DNA of 42,777 nucleotides from Clostridia bacterium (GCA_030625965.1 DAOUPV010000012.1:1-42777), one strand, 5' to 3'. Shown: positions 25,337-34,379, counted from the first letter of the stretch. Numbers and translations: made by a program. Notes: generated by a model not told the origin, from the letters alone.

Positions 25337-25525
25337 ATGAAAGCGTTTGTTGACCAAGAACTCTGTATCAGTTGTGGCCTATGCACAGACGATCAGCCAG
25401 AAGTATTTCACATGAACGATGATGATAAGGCAGAAGCAATCACCGATGAGCTAAGCGAGGAACTACTTGAGAAAGCAAAAGAAGCTGTAGATAGTTGCCC
25501 TGTTGAAGCGATATTAGTTAAGTAG
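25337..25525 (+). CDS. Ferredoxin, single [4Fe-4S] cluster
   Basis: This 62-residue electron carrier has three cluster Cys in CISCGLC (residues 10, 13, 16) and the fourth in SCPVEAI (residue 54). It matches the monocluster ferredoxins of Firmicutes and Thermotoga. The middle is rich in Asp and Glu, as usual. AAAGGAGAGTATC precedes ATG 25337. It is monocistronic, between a structured leader and a terminator, so the redox partner cannot be told from context. Confidence 0.93.
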   Translation: MKAFVDQELCISCGLCTDDQPEVFHMNDDDKAEAITDELSEELLEKAKEAVDSCPVEAILVK

Positions 25526-25534
25526 GTGCATCCA

Positions 25535-25560
25535 CCCCCTTCCTGAGAGGGGGTTTTTTT
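25535..25560 (+). terminator. Intrinsic terminator of the ferredoxin unit
   Basis: CCCCCT / AGGGGG with a 7-base loop is followed by T7. Confidence 0.85.
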
Positions 25561-25722
25561 GTTTGGAGGGAATGGTGTAGGATGAAAATGGTAGCGTTCA
25601 GTTAAATAATATACACAATAAAATCTGATTAAAGAGATTGCATTTTATGAGATTCGTAATCAGCAGGTCGGGAGCCATAAATGCTTTGAGGGTTGGAAGG
25701 GCCAGGCTTAGGCCCTTTTATT
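25561..25722 (+). other. Non-coding unit 5: stem and terminator
   Basis: No gene is seen between the ferredoxin and the MATE gene. A stem CTGATTA / TAATCAG (25625-25631 and 25657-25663) is followed by CAGG and a terminator AAGGGCC / GGCCCTT (25697-25717) plus TTATT. Its layout resembles the preceding units, though sequence similarity is weak. From 25723 to 25940 I see nothing. Confidence 0.35.
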
Positions 25723-25940
25723 ATGATTGCCTACATTTTGCCGACAGCGTTACCCCATATCTATTCGGTCTAGTTCGTTTTTCTTCTATCTTATTACTGA
25801 TATCTGCACAATAGCTTCCATAAGATACAAGGGTTGTTCTGCCTTGTTCCGGCCTATCTCTTATTTGTCATGGAAATGAAAGAAGAATAGAAGATAATTG
25901 CTCATTACACCATATATTATGCCCCAGTTTCTGTATTCTC

Positions 25941-25949
25941 TGATATAAT
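25941..25949 (+). promoter_or_regulatory. Extended -10 promoter of the MATE gene
   Basis: TG-A-TATAAT, 25 bases before the start codon, fits an extended -10 promoter. No convincing -35 box is present. Confidence 0.5.
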
Positions 25950-25973
25950 CTAGTCGATTGACAAGGAGAATGC

Positions 25974-27335
25974 ATGAAAAAATTACGTGCCGATTTAGGC
26001 AACGAAAGTATACCAAAATTACTATGGCAACTGGGTCTACCGGCAACGGTGGCCATGCTGGTCAATGCGTTATACAACCTGGTGGATACCATCTTCCTGG
26101 GTCGCTGGGTGGGCACGGAAGCCATCGCTGCACTGACGGTGGCTATGCCGTTGCAGACGCTTATGATGGGATTCGGGCTCCTGACCGGTGTGGGTGCCGC
26201 GTCCATGATTTCCAGAAGTCTTGGTGAACAACGAGTCGAGAAGGCGGACCTGATCGCCGGCAATGCTTTTTTATCGGTAGGTATCATCGGCACGGTGCTG
26301 GCTATTCTGGGACTGGTCTTTCTCGACCCGGTTCTGAAGCTTTTCGGGGCCTCGCCGACCATCCTGCCTTTCGCCAGGGAGTATATGGGTGTCATCTTCA
26401 TCGGCTGGATCTATTTGCCCCTGGTCATGAGCGCCAATAACATCGTGCGTTCCGAAGGCGATGCCAAGACCTCGATGAAAGCCATGCTCATCGGTACAGG
26501 TCTGAACCTGGTGCTGGACCCTGTGATGATCTACTGGCTTGATATGGGTATTAGAGGGGCGGCCATCGCCACCATCTTTTCCCAGTTCTGCGCCTTTTTG
26601 TACCTGCTTCGCTACTTCCTTATGGGAGGGAGTATCGTCACCGTGGAACTGCAATATTTGAAGCTGAAATGGGAAATCATGCGTGAGATGTATGCCATCG
26701 GATTTTCTTCCTTTGCCAGACAGCTGGCTGCTTCCGGTGTGGGCATCATCATGAACCGGGCATTGCTCTATTATGGTGGAGACTTGGGACTTGCGGCCTT
26801 CGGTATCATGTTCAGGGTGCACATGTTCGTCTTCATGCCTATGTTCGGCGTAGTGCAGGCCATGCAACCCATCTTAGGATTCAATTATGGAGCCAAGAAC
26901 CTGAAACGGGTGAAGGACGCCATCCGTTATACGACGATCATCATCAGTGCGGCCGCCACGGTAGGTGCCTTGATTATCCTGGTGTTCCCTCAGTTTCTGG
27001 CCGGAGTCTTCACTACAGACAAGAATCTGATTCGAGAGAGTGTGATGGCGCTACGGGTGGCCAGCATGCTGATCCCCATCGTCGGGGTCCAGATCGTGGC
27101 CTCGGTGGTCTACCAGGCGCTGGGTAAAGCAGGACCGGCTTTGTTCCTGGCTCTGTTCCGACAGGTGATCCTTACCATCCCATTGGTCCTGATCTTGCCT
27201 AGGATATTCGGCATTCTGGGAGTCTGGATGGTCTATCCGGTGGCGGATATCATTGCGGTAACGGTTTCAGTATATATGCTGCTGCGGGAGATGAAAGTCC
27301 TGGAGAAAGAATTAGCACCAGCGGTATCGATATAG
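25974..27335 (+). CDS. MATE-family multidrug/Na+ efflux transporter
   Basis: This 453-residue protein has 12 predicted helices in two MatE repeats. The N-terminal segment GLPATVAMLVNALYNLVDTIFLGRWVGTEAIAALTVAMPLQTL is typical, as is GFGLLTGVGAASMISRSLG. The second repeat begins near residue 235 (GFSSFARQLAASGVGIIMNRALLYYGG). Such proteins export cationic drugs or metabolites using Na+ or H+ gradients. ACAAGGAGAATGC precedes ATG 25974. A terminator follows, so it is monocistronic; the substrate is unknown. Confidence 0.92.
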   Translation: MKKLRADLGNESIPKLLWQLGLPATVAMLVNALYNLVDTIFLGRWVGTEAIAALTVAMPLQTLMMGFGLLTGVGAASMISRSLGEQRVEKADLIAGNAFLSVGIIGTVLAILGLVFLDPVLKLFGASPTILPFAREYMGVIFIGWIYLPLVMSANNIVRSEGDAKTSMKAMLIGTGLNLVLDPVMIYWLDMGIRGAAIATIFSQFCAFLYLLRYFLMGGSIVTVELQYLKLKWEIMREMYAIGFSSFARQLAASGVGIIMNRALLYYGGDLGLAAFGIMFRVHMFVFMPMFGVVQAMQPILGFNYGAKNLKRVKDAIRYTTIIISAAATVGALIILVFPQFLAGVFTTDKNLIRESVMALRVASMLIPIVGVQIVASVVYQALGKAGPALFLALFRQVILTIPLVLILPRIFGILGVWMVYPVADIIAVTVSVYMLLREMKVLEKELAPAVSI

Positions 27336-27342
27336 CGAAAGT

Positions 27343-27377
27343 AGTCCTCAAAGGTAAATCTTTTGAGGACTTTTTTA
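27343..27377 (+). terminator. Intrinsic terminator
   Basis: AGTCCTCAAA / TTTGAGGACT, with a 9-base loop, is followed by T5 or more, right after the MATE gene. Confidence 0.88.
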
Positions 27378-27447
27378 TGTTCAGGGGCTATACTGTAACT
27401 AGTACCAAGAAAAGACTTGCCTTTGGCAAGGGAGAAACGAGGAAAAC

Positions 27448-28629
27448 ATGCAACAAGCAGTAAAAGACAGAAAACTTGCAATCGCCATCCTATCTCTAGC
27501 CGTATCTACTTTCGTGACCGGGGCGGCCATCGCGCCGGGACTGGGAGAAATCCAGGCGGCATTCCCGGGAACCAAGGACTTATATCTCCAGATGTTGGTC
27601 AGTCTACCAGCCATGGCGCTGGTACCGGCCAGTCTGTGGGCAGGATTTTTCGCCGGTCGTATTGGCAAGAAGAAGCTGGCCATCTGGGGTACTGTAATCT
27701 ACCTCATCAGTGGAGTGGGTGCTGGACTGGTGAACAGCATAGAAGTGATGTTATTTTTTAGATTAATGATCGGACTGGGAGCGGGCATTCTGCTACCGCT
27801 GCCGCTCAGCCTGATTTCGGATTTCTACACGGGCAAGGATCGGGCTATACTGACGGGCTACGTCACGGGGGTGGCTTCGTTGGGTGGCACCTTCATGACG
27901 GTGGCCGCCGGATTGTTGGCGAGTGTCCATTGGAGGCTGGTTTTTCTGGTCTATCTGATCATGGTACCGGTGTTGTTTATGAGCATCTACTGGCTCAAGG
28001 CGCCGGAACCCAATCGAGACAAGGTACGCTTACCTCGCAAGAAGGAAGTACCCATTGTGGCCTTTTACTGTTTTGCTCTGACCGTCATGCTCTTTTCGCT
28101 GCCCATCTATATGGCGGTGCACATTCGTGACCTGGGCATGGGTGGATCCTTCGCTACTTCCATGGTGCTGATCATGCCCAATCTGGGTGGCGTCATTATG
28201 GGTAGTCTATTTGTCCCTGCGCGCATCCGTTGCGGTCGTCAGACCGGACCATTGGGACTATTGGCCCTGGCAGTCGGTTTCTACTTGATGTCCATCGGTG
28301 GTCAACTCTACGTAATCGTACTGGGGGCATTGCTCTTCGGTTTGGGTGTAGGTATCATCAATCCCATCAACTACTTCAGATTGGTGAGTGCAGTAACATC
28401 AGAGGAGGCGCCCATCAGCGTGGCTGTGACCAACGCCTTCATGAGCCTGGGACAGTTCGTGGCACCATTATGCTACGGAGGATTGAGAGCTACCGGGATC
28501 TTATCCGATGTATCTTCGGTCTTTGGATTCAACGCGATGTTGGCGCTAGGGTTAGCAGCTTTCTTTGCTGTGAAGCGCAAATTTTTTACTGATGAGAACT
28601 ATTGTTGTGAATTCAACGAAGAAATGTAG
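27448..28629 (+). CDS. Major facilitator superfamily transporter
   Basis: This 393-residue protein has 12 predicted helices. The MFS loop 2-3 signature appears as WAGFFAGRIGKKKLAIWG near residue 70. The helix 4 region FFRLMIGLGAGILLPLPLSLISDFY and a central cytoplasmic loop with basic residues (NRDKVRLPRKKE) are also typical. It is most like drug or metabolite exporters of the 12-helix group. ACGAGGAAAAC precedes ATG 27448, and a small CTTGCC-TTT-GGCAAG hairpin sits just before that site. The last 15 residues (TDENYCCEFNEEM) look atypical and may reflect a disturbed 3' end next to the following relic. Confidence 0.88.
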   Translation: MQQAVKDRKLAIAILSLAVSTFVTGAAIAPGLGEIQAAFPGTKDLYLQMLVSLPAMALVPASLWAGFFAGRIGKKKLAIWGTVIYLISGVGAGLVNSIEVMLFFRLMIGLGAGILLPLPLSLISDFYTGKDRAILTGYVTGVASLGGTFMTVAAGLLASVHWRLVFLVYLIMVPVLFMSIYWLKAPEPNRDKVRLPRKKEVPIVAFYCFALTVMLFSLPIYMAVHIRDLGMGGSFATSMVLIMPNLGGVIMGSLFVPARIRCGRQTGPLGLLALAVGFYLMSIGGQLYVIVLGALLFGLGVGIINPINYFRLVSAVTSEEAPISVAVTNAFMSLGQFVAPLCYGGLRATGILSDVSSVFGFNAMLALGLAAFFAVKRKFFTDENYCCEFNEEM

Positions 28630-28670
28630 AGGGTTGAAATGGAACAAGCACACGGGAGAATCTGTATGCT

Positions 28671-29042
28671 TGATATGAGATTCAGATGTTACTATTTTGG
28701 GGATTTGAAAAATATGGAGTAGGTAACGAGGGCATCATCGTGGCTAACATTGGTTTCACCATGAAAGCCGGCAATGCACTGGGAATGTGGGCATCCGGTA
28801 TGGGTCTGTCCATGATCGGTTTCAATGCAGAACTACTAACCCAAAGTGTTCAAGCGACAAGCGGTCTAAAACTGCTTTATTCGGTCATCCCCTTTGTGCT
28901 GTTAGCACTGGGTGCGGTCATCTTCACCCAATATCCTTTGACCAAGAAACGCTATGATGAGATGCGTGCCATCGTAGACAGGAAGAATAAGGGCGAACAG
29001 TACGATGTGGAAGGAATGGATGGACTGATTAAGGTAGGTTAA
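28671..29042 (+). pseudogene. C-terminal relic of a GPH-family (melibiose-type) sugar transporter
   Basis: The frame from 28686 (stop at 28671) encodes EKYGVGNEGIIVANIGFTMKAG, then two helices, then FTQYPLTKKRYDEMRAIVDRKNKG. This is the last quarter of GPH cation:sugar symporters, where the conserved 'Y-x-G-x-R-x-EG' loop and 'YPLTKKRYDEM' end are familiar. The first ten or so helices are missing and no ribosome binding site precedes ATG 28686. It probably arose by deletion next to the MFS gene. A non-functional fragment is the best reading. Confidence 0.8.
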
Positions 29043-29090
29043 TGAAATCTCCTGTAATTGGAAGTAATCCAAATTAATTGAACGGACGGA

Positions 29091-29115
29091 AAAGCGCCTT
29101 TGCGGGCGCTTTTTG
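29091..29115 (+). terminator. Intrinsic terminator
   Basis: AAAGCGCC / GGCGCTTT, with a short loop, is followed by TTTTG. It separates the transporter relic from the purine operon. A second small palindrome, AAGCGCTT, lies about 20 bases on. Confidence 0.8.
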
Positions 29116-29141
29116 TATACAAAGAGAAGCGCTTTTATGCT
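29113..29141 (+). promoter_or_regulatory. Possible promoter of the purine operon
   Basis: TTGTAT (29113-29118) and TATGCT (29136-29141) are separated by 17 bases. The -35 box overlaps the U tract of the preceding terminator. The fit is moderate. I saw neither a purine riboswitch core nor a recognisable PurBox pair. Confidence 0.35.
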
Positions 29142-29187
29142 TTAAAGAGGATAAGTATAGATGAGACCTCTGTTGGAGGGGTTAGAA

Positions 29188-29265
29188 ATGCAAAACTTAG
29201 TTGTTAAACAAGTTGTGATTTGGTTGACCCTACTAACCTTTTCTGTTAGTATTTCTGTGTATTAG
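29188..29265 (+). CDS. Possible 25-residue leader peptide of the purine operon
   Basis: ATG 29188 is preceded by GGAGGGGTTAGAA, nearly identical to the purE initiation site GGGAGGTGTAGAA. The frame encodes MQNLVVKQVVIWLTLLTFSVS and a few more residues, a single hydrophobic helix. Its TAG (29263-29265) overlaps the start of the purE ribosome binding site. It is therefore placed for translational coupling to purE. It may instead be a small membrane protein or a chance frame. Confidence 0.45.
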   Translation: MQNLVVKQVVIWLTLLTFSVSISVY

Positions 29266-29277
29266 GGAGGTGTAGAA

Positions 29278-29790
29278 ATGATAAAAATAGGTATAGTAAT
29301 GGGTAGTGATTCCGATCTGAAGATCGTGAAGAAAGCTGCTGATATATTGGAAACGTTCGGCATCGAATATGAAGCCGTTATCGCTTCAGCACACCGAGTG
29401 CCGTCCAAGGTGGAGGAATATGCCAGGACAGCCGAGGAACGCGGTATAGAAGTCATCATCGCGGCAGCCGGCATGGCAGCCCACTTACCGGGGGTCATCG
29501 CGGCCCAGACGGTCATACCCGTGATTGGGTTACCCATCGAGGGTGGGGCCTTGTCCGGTGTGGATGCGCTCTACAGCATCGTCCAGATGCCCAAAGGCAT
29601 CCCGGTGGCTACGGTAGGCATTGGAAACGGACAGAACGCAGCACTGCTGGCGTTGCAGTTTCTAGCGGCGAAGGACAGTGATGTTCGCGACCAGCTTAGA
29701 GACTACAAGGAGCAGATGAAACTGGAAGTCAATAAGAAAGATGATCGTTTGCAAAAGTTTGGTATTGAGGGTTACCTTAAAACCAAATAG
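29278..29790 (+). CDS. purE: N5-carboxyaminoimidazole ribonucleotide mutase (class I PurE)
   Basis: This 170-residue enzyme performs step 6 of IMP synthesis, moving the carboxylate of N5-CAIR to carbon 4. The class I motifs are clear: MGSDSDLKIVKKA, ASAHRVPSKVEEY and AAGMAAHLPGVIA. ATG 29278 follows GGGAGGTGTAGAA. It is the first enzyme gene of the operon. A partner purK is not in the window. A hairpin with a T8 tract separates it from purB. Confidence 0.96.
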   Translation: MIKIGIVMGSDSDLKIVKKAADILETFGIEYEAVIASAHRVPSKVEEYARTAEERGIEVIIAAAGMAAHLPGVIAAQTVIPVIGLPIEGGALSGVDALYSIVQMPKGIPVATVGIGNGQNAALLALQFLAAKDSDVRDQLRDYKEQMKLEVNKKDDRLQKFGIEGYLKTK

Positions 29791-29810
29791 AGGATTTTTG
29801 CGGCCAAAAA

Positions 29811-29840
29811 CCCAGGTCTTAGACCTGGGATGTTTTTTTT
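29811..29840 (+). terminator. Terminator-like hairpin between purE and purB
   Basis: CCCAGGTC / GACCTGGG (29811-29829) has a 3-base loop. After ATG it is followed by T8. It has the form of an intrinsic terminator but lies inside the operon, 29 bases before purB, so partial termination is likely. Confidence 0.7.
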
Positions 29841-29857
29841 CAAAGGAGGATATAGGG

Positions 29858-31153
29858 ATGATAGAACGGTATACGCTAAAAGGTATGGGAGACATCTGGA
29901 CAGATGAAGCCCGTTTCCGCAATTGGTTGAAGATAGAGGTATTGGCTAGTGAGGCCCAGTCCAAATTGGGATTGGTGCCCGAAGAGGATATTAAGAACAT
30001 CCAGGACAAAGCGGATTTCGATGTGGATCGTATCAATGAGATTGAGGAAGTGGTCAAGCACGACGTCATCGCCTTCCTGACAGCAGTCGGTGAGAAAGTT
30101 GGACCTTCTTCCAAGTACATCCACTTGGGTATGACCTCATCAGATATCCTGGATACGGGACTGTCCATGCAACTGGTTCAGGCCAGTGACATCCTCATGC
30201 AGAAACTGGTAAAATTACGCAAGGTATTGGCCAAGAAGGCTATTGATTACAAGTATACGATCCAGGCGGGACGCTCTCACGGCGTACACGCCGAGCCCAT
30301 TACCTTCGGTTTGAAGATGGCGCTATGGACCATGGAAGTGGACCGCTCCATCGAACGGTTGGAGCAGGCCAGGAAGAGCATTGCCGTAGGACAGATTTCT
30401 GGCGCGGTAGGCACCATGGCCAACATCGACCCCAGCGTGGAAGAGTATGTCTGCGAGAGCCTGGGATTGGCCCCGGCCCTTATTTCCACCCAGGTCATCC
30501 AGCGTGACCGTCATGCCCAGTTCATGACCACCCTGGCCGTGATCGCTTCTTCACTGGACAAGTTCGCAACCGAGCTTCGGGCTTTGCAGAAAACCGAGAC
30601 TTTGGAAGTGGAAGAGATGTTCAGCAAGGGACAGAAGGGCTCATCGGCCATGCCCCACAAGAAGAACCCCATCACCGGGGAGAGAATCGCCGGACTGGCC
30701 CGGGTCATCCGCGGCAATGCCATGGCAGCCCTGGAGAACGTGGCTCTCTGGCATGAGCGCGACATTACTCACTCTTCCGTAGAGCGGGTCATCTTGCCTG
30801 ACTCCACCATCCTGCTGGACTACATGCTTGAGAAGAGCATTGGTCTTGTGGACGATTTGGTGGTACACGAAGAGAACATGAAGAGGAACCTGGATATCAC
30901 TTTGGGTCTGATGTTCTCCCAGAAGCTGATGCTGGCTTTGGTCGGCAAAGGCCTGATGCGTGAGGAGGCTTACGCCTGGGTACAGAAGAATGCCATGGAA
31001 ACCTGGGACACCAAGACCCAGTTAAAGGATCTGATTCTGCAGGATATGGACATTATGGAAAAACTGTCGGTAGAAACGATCGATGAGATCTTTGATTATG
31101 ACGCTTATCTGGTGAATATTGACTACCTGTTCAAACGGGCCGGTCTGGAATAG
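29858..31153 (+). CDS. purB: Adenylosuccinate lyase
   Basis: This 431-residue enzyme acts twice in purine synthesis, cleaving SAICAR to AICAR and adenylosuccinate to AMP. It has the fumarase-superfamily signature GSSAMPHKKNP at 261-271, with the catalytic Ser loop, TSSD at 93-96, and His68, His89 and His141 at the positions known for B. subtilis PurB. ATG 29858 follows AAAGGAGGATATAGGG; a longer frame from 29741 runs through the hairpin and lacks a start signal. purC follows after 58 bases. Confidence 0.97.
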   Translation: MIERYTLKGMGDIWTDEARFRNWLKIEVLASEAQSKLGLVPEEDIKNIQDKADFDVDRINEIEEVVKHDVIAFLTAVGEKVGPSSKYIHLGMTSSDILDTGLSMQLVQASDILMQKLVKLRKVLAKKAIDYKYTIQAGRSHGVHAEPITFGLKMALWTMEVDRSIERLEQARKSIAVGQISGAVGTMANIDPSVEEYVCESLGLAPALISTQVIQRDRHAQFMTTLAVIASSLDKFATELRALQKTETLEVEEMFSKGQKGSSAMPHKKNPITGERIAGLARVIRGNAMAALENVALWHERDITHSSVERVILPDSTILLDYMLEKSIGLVDDLVVHEENMKRNLDITLGLMFSQKLMLALVGKGLMREEAYAWVQKNAMETWDTKTQLKDLILQDMDIMEKLSVETIDEIFDYDAYLVNIDYLFKRAGLE

Positions 31154-31211
31154 TAGCAAGTGAATATTGGAGTATTGAAATTTTAGAGTAAGGAATTAGG
31201 GGGATTTAATC

Positions 31212-31916
31212 ATGGAAAAATTAGAGCAGTTATACGAAGGAAAAGCAAAGAAAGTGTACCGCACTGATGACGAGAAAGTCTATTGGATCGTCTATAAGGA
31301 TGACGCTACTGCGTTTGACGGTAAAAAGAGAGGCACCATCAAGGGAAAAAGTTTTTACAACAACCAGATCTCGGCCATTATGTTCGAGTACCTGGAAGGT
31401 TTCGGTATCGAGACCCATATGGTGAAACTTCTGGACGATGTCGAGATGCTGGTGAAGGCCGTGGAGATCATTCCGGTGGAAGTCATCGCCAGAAACATCG
31501 CAGCCGGTTCCCTAGCCAAGCGCCTGGGTCTGCCGGAGGGCACCGTACTAGCGAAACCGGTACTGGAGTTCTGCTACAAATCGGACGAGCTGGGCGACCC
31601 CATGATCAACGAGTACCACATTGACGCCATGGGCTACGCCACCAAGGAAGAGATGGCCAGCATCAAGGAGCAGGCCTGGAAAATCAATGAACTGATGGTG
31701 GACTACTTCAAGAAGCTGGACATCACTCTGGTGGACTTCAAGCTGGAGTTCGGCCGCTACGAGGGACGGGTCATCCTGGCCGACGAGATCTCGCCGGATA
31801 CCTGCCGTTTCTGGGACACCAAGACAGATGAGAAACTGGACAAGGACCGTTTCCGCCGTGATCTTGGAAAAGTGGAAGAAGCCTACCACGAAGTATACAC
31901 ACGGGTGAAAGGATAA
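31212..31916 (+). CDS. purC: Phosphoribosylaminoimidazole-succinocarboxamide (SAICAR) synthase
   Basis: This 234-residue ATP-dependent ligase joins aspartate to CAIR. It begins with the usual [15 protein letters not shown] and has [21 protein letters not shown] and [10 protein letters not shown]. The length matches bacterial PurC. ATG 31212 follows TTAGGGGGATTTAATC. purF starts five bases after its stop. Confidence 0.97.
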   Translation: MEKLEQLYEGKAKKVYRTDDEKVYWIVYKDDATAFDGKKRGTIKGKSFYNNQISAIMFEYLEGFGIETHMVKLLDDVEMLVKAVEIIPVEVIARNIAAGSLAKRLGLPEGTVLAKPVLEFCYKSDELGDPMINEYHIDAMGYATKEEMASIKEQAWKINELMVDYFKKLDITLVDFKLEFGRYEGRVILADEISPDTCRFWDTKTDEKLDKDRFRRDLGKVEEAYHEVYTRVKG

Positions 31917-31920
31917 CAAG

Positions 31921-33339
31921 ATGACTCTGTACCTAGAGGACAAACCTAATGATGAATGTGGTGTATTCGGCATCTACGGCAAGGGTGTGGATGTAGCCAA
32001 GTACACTTACTACGGACTCTACGGCCTGCAGCACCGGGGCCAGGAGAGTGCCGGTATCGCCGTTGGAAACGGCGACAAGATAGAGCTTTATAAGAACCTG
32101 GGACTGGTCAGCGAGGTGTTTGACGAGACCATCCTGGGTAGTCTGAAGGGATATATTTCTGTAGGCCACGTGCGTTATTCCACGACGGGATCCAACTCGG
32201 TGATCAACGCCCAGCCTCTGATGTTCAGATATCTGCAGGGCAGCGTGGCCATCGCCCACAACGGCAATCTGACCAACGCCCAGAAAATGAGGAGATCTCT
32301 AGCCCACAACGGTTCTGTATTCCAGAGCTCGAGCGATACCGAGATTTTCATCAACCAGATCGCCCAATACGGGCAGGACACCATCGAGGATGCCCTGATG
32401 AAGTGCATGATCGATATCAAGGGAGCCTATTCGCTGGTCATCATGACCGAGGATAAGCTGATCGGGGTGCGTGATCCACACGGAGTGCGTCCGCTTTGTA
32501 TCGGCAAGAGAGGTGACGCCTATATCCTATCGTCGGAAAGCTGCGCCCTGGACTGTATCGGTGCAGATTTCATACGCGATGTGGAACCGGGTGAGATCGT
32601 CATCATTAACGAAAAGGGCATTCAATCCTTGAAGCCCATGATGGAGCGTAAAAGAGCCCTCTGCGTATTCGAGCTAGTCTATGTGGCCAGACCCGATAGT
32701 ATCATCGACGGTGTGTCGGTCAATAAGGCCAGACGGGAGATGGGCAAGCAGCTCTTCAGGGAATATCCAATCGAGGCGGATTGCATCGTGCCAGTACCCG
32801 ACTCGGGTATCGCGGCTGCCATCGGCTATTCCCAAGAATCGGGCATACCCTACAAGTTCGGCCTGATGAAAAACCGCTATATCGGACGGACCTTCATCCA
32901 ACCTACCCAGGAACTCAGAGACATCGCGGTGTCTTTGAAACTGAATCCCATAAGGGAGGATTTGGAAGGACAGAGGGTAGTGCTGGTGGACGATTCCATC
33001 GTGCGGGGCACAACCTCTAGAAAGATCGTTAAGATGCTAAGGAAAGCTGGCGTCAAGGAGATCCATCTGGTGGTCAGTTCACCGGAGATCATATTCCCTT
33101 GCTACTACGGTATCGATACCTCGGACAAGAATGAGCTGATCGCGGCCAACATGAAGCTGGAAGAGATGAAGAAATCCATCGGTGTGGAATCGCTGCACTT
33201 CATCTCACTGGAAGGCATGTTGTCGGCCTGTGAGCGGGATCCAGGAGACTTCTGCGCGGCCTGCTTCAACGGCCACTATCCGGTGGAAGTGACGGATCAG
33301 AATATCAGCAAGTATGACTTAGAAGGAGGCAAGGTATGA
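31921..33339 (+). CDS. purF: Amidophosphoribosyltransferase, Fe-S type
   Basis: This 472-residue enzyme catalyses the first committed step, PRPP plus glutamine to phosphoribosylamine. A 12-residue propeptide precedes Cys13 ([10 protein letters not shown]), the N-terminal nucleophile after cleavage. The PRPP loop is [12 protein letters not shown] near 354-365. Cys248, Cys394, Cys445 and Cys448 match the four [4Fe-4S] ligands of the B. subtilis enzyme, so oxygen-sensitive, self-cleaving PurF is expected. AAAGGATAACAAG precedes ATG 31921. It overlaps purM by ATGA. Confidence 0.97.
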   Translation: MTLYLEDKPNDECGVFGIYGKGVDVAKYTYYGLYGLQHRGQESAGIAVGNGDKIELYKNLGLVSEVFDETILGSLKGYISVGHVRYSTTGSNSVINAQPLMFRYLQGSVAIAHNGNLTNAQKMRRSLAHNGSVFQSSSDTEIFINQIAQYGQDTIEDALMKCMIDIKGAYSLVIMTEDKLIGVRDPHGVRPLCIGKRGDAYILSSESCALDCIGADFIRDVEPGEIVIINEKGIQSLKPMMERKRALCVFELVYVARPDSIIDGVSVNKARREMGKQLFREYPIEADCIVPVPDSGIAAAIGYSQESGIPYKFGLMKNRYIGRTFIQPTQELRDIAVSLKLNPIREDLEGQRVVLVDDSIVRGTTSRKIVKMLRKAGVKEIHLVVSSPEIIFPCYYGIDTSDKNELIAANMKLEEMKKSIGVESLHFISLEGMLSACERDPGDFCAACFNGHYPVEVTDQNISKYDLEGGKV

Positions 33340-34379
33340 AAAAATTGACCTATGCCGAAGCTGGCGTTGACATCGATGCCGGCGCCGAAACGGTTGAAAA
33401 GATAAAAGGACACGTCAAATCCACGTTGCGCCCGGAATGCATGGGCGACCTGGGTGGATTCGGTGGCGCGTTCGCACTCAATAAGGACAAGTACGAGGAG
33501 CCGGTGCTCATCTCCGGTACCGACGGAGTCGGCACCAAGCTGAGATTGGCTTTCCTGATGGACAAGCATGACAGCATCGGCATTGATGCGGTGGCCATGT
33601 GTGTCAACGATATCCTGGTACAGGGAGCGGAACCTCTCTTCTTCCTGGACTACCTGGCGGTGGGCAAACTGAACCCCGACCAGGCGGAACGCGTGGTGGC
33701 CGGCATTGCTGAAGGATGCCGACAGGCCGGATGCGCCCTGATTGGCGGCGAGACCGCTGAGATGCCTGGCTTCTATCCCCCCGGGGAGTACGATGTGGCC
33801 GGATTCAGCGTAGGCGTAGTGGACAGAAAGAACCTGATCACCGGCGAGACCATTGCCGAAGGCGACGTGGTTCTGGGTCTGCCCTCGACTGGTCTGCATA
33901 GCAACGGATTCTCCCTGGCCAGAAAGGCCCTGCTGGGAGATTCGGAAGAGATGCAGAAAGAGGCGCTGACGACCTATGAGGAACGCTTGGGATCGACTTT
34001 GGGCGAGGCCATGCTGGTACCCACCCGCATCTATGTGAAAGCCCTGCTTAAATTGATGCAGGAAGTACGCGTGAAGGGCCTGGCCCATATCACGGGTGGC
34101 GGCCTGACCGAGAATGTTCCTAGGATTTTACCGGATGGTCTGGATGCGCGGATTGCGCGTGATGTCTACCCAGTGCCGGAAATCTTCCGCCTAATCGCTG
34201 AACGCGGCAATGTGGACGAGGAAGAGATGTACCGGGCCTTCAACATGGGCATCGGCATGGTGTTGGTCGTATCCGCTGAGGATGCTGCGAAAACCGTGGA
34301 ATTATTGGAAAAAGAAGGCGAGACTGTCTATACGCTGGGTGAGATTACCAGTGGTGAAGGGCGTGTGGTCTACAAATGA
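33336..34379 (+). CDS. purM: Phosphoribosylformylglycinamidine cyclo-ligase (AIR synthetase)
   Basis: This 347-residue enzyme converts FGAM to AIR with ATP. The motifs are [18 protein letters not shown] at the N-terminus, [42 protein letters not shown] and [13 protein letters not shown]. The start overlaps the purF stop (ATGA) behind GAAGGAGGCAAGGT. It also overlaps purN by four bases. These overlaps imply coupled translation of the F-M-N-H block. Confidence 0.97.
   Translation: MKKLTYAEAGVDIDAGAETVEKIKGHVKSTLRPECMGDLGGFGGAFALNKDKYEEPVLISGTDGVGTKLRLAFLMDKHDSIGIDAVAMCVNDILVQGAEPLFFLDYLAVGKLNPDQAERVVAGIAEGCRQAGCALIGGETAEMPGFYPPGEYDVAGFSVGVVDRKNLITGETIAEGDVVLGLPSTGLHSNGFSLARKALLGDSEEMQKEALTTYEERLGSTLGEAMLVPTRIYVKALLKLMQEVRVKGLAHITGGGLTENVPRILPDGLDARIARDVYPVPEIFRLIAERGNVDEEEMYRAFNMGIGMVLVVSAEDAAKTVELLEKEGETVYTLGEITSGEGRVVYK

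Noticed and set aside
24480-25722. Integron cassette array (attC sites between small units)
   Set aside because: The series of small units with folded elements suggested it, but I found no paired core sites of the attC type and no integrase.
26271-26867. 198-codon open frame on the minus strand inside the MATE gene
   Set aside because: Antisense shadow; the His/Asp-rich composition is that of reversed membrane-protein codons.
29041-29277. Purine riboswitch before purE
   Set aside because: None of the conserved junction bases or loop-loop motifs of the purine aptamer can be found.
29741-29857. Upstream extension of purB
   Set aside because: It would overlap purE and translate the intergenic hairpin; ATG 29858 has AAAGGAGG and gives the family's N-terminus.
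33297-34088. 263-codon open frame on the minus strand
   Set aside because: It lies wholly antisense to purM and the purF end, has no ribosome binding site, and its translation has no protein-like features; it mirrors codon bias of purM.
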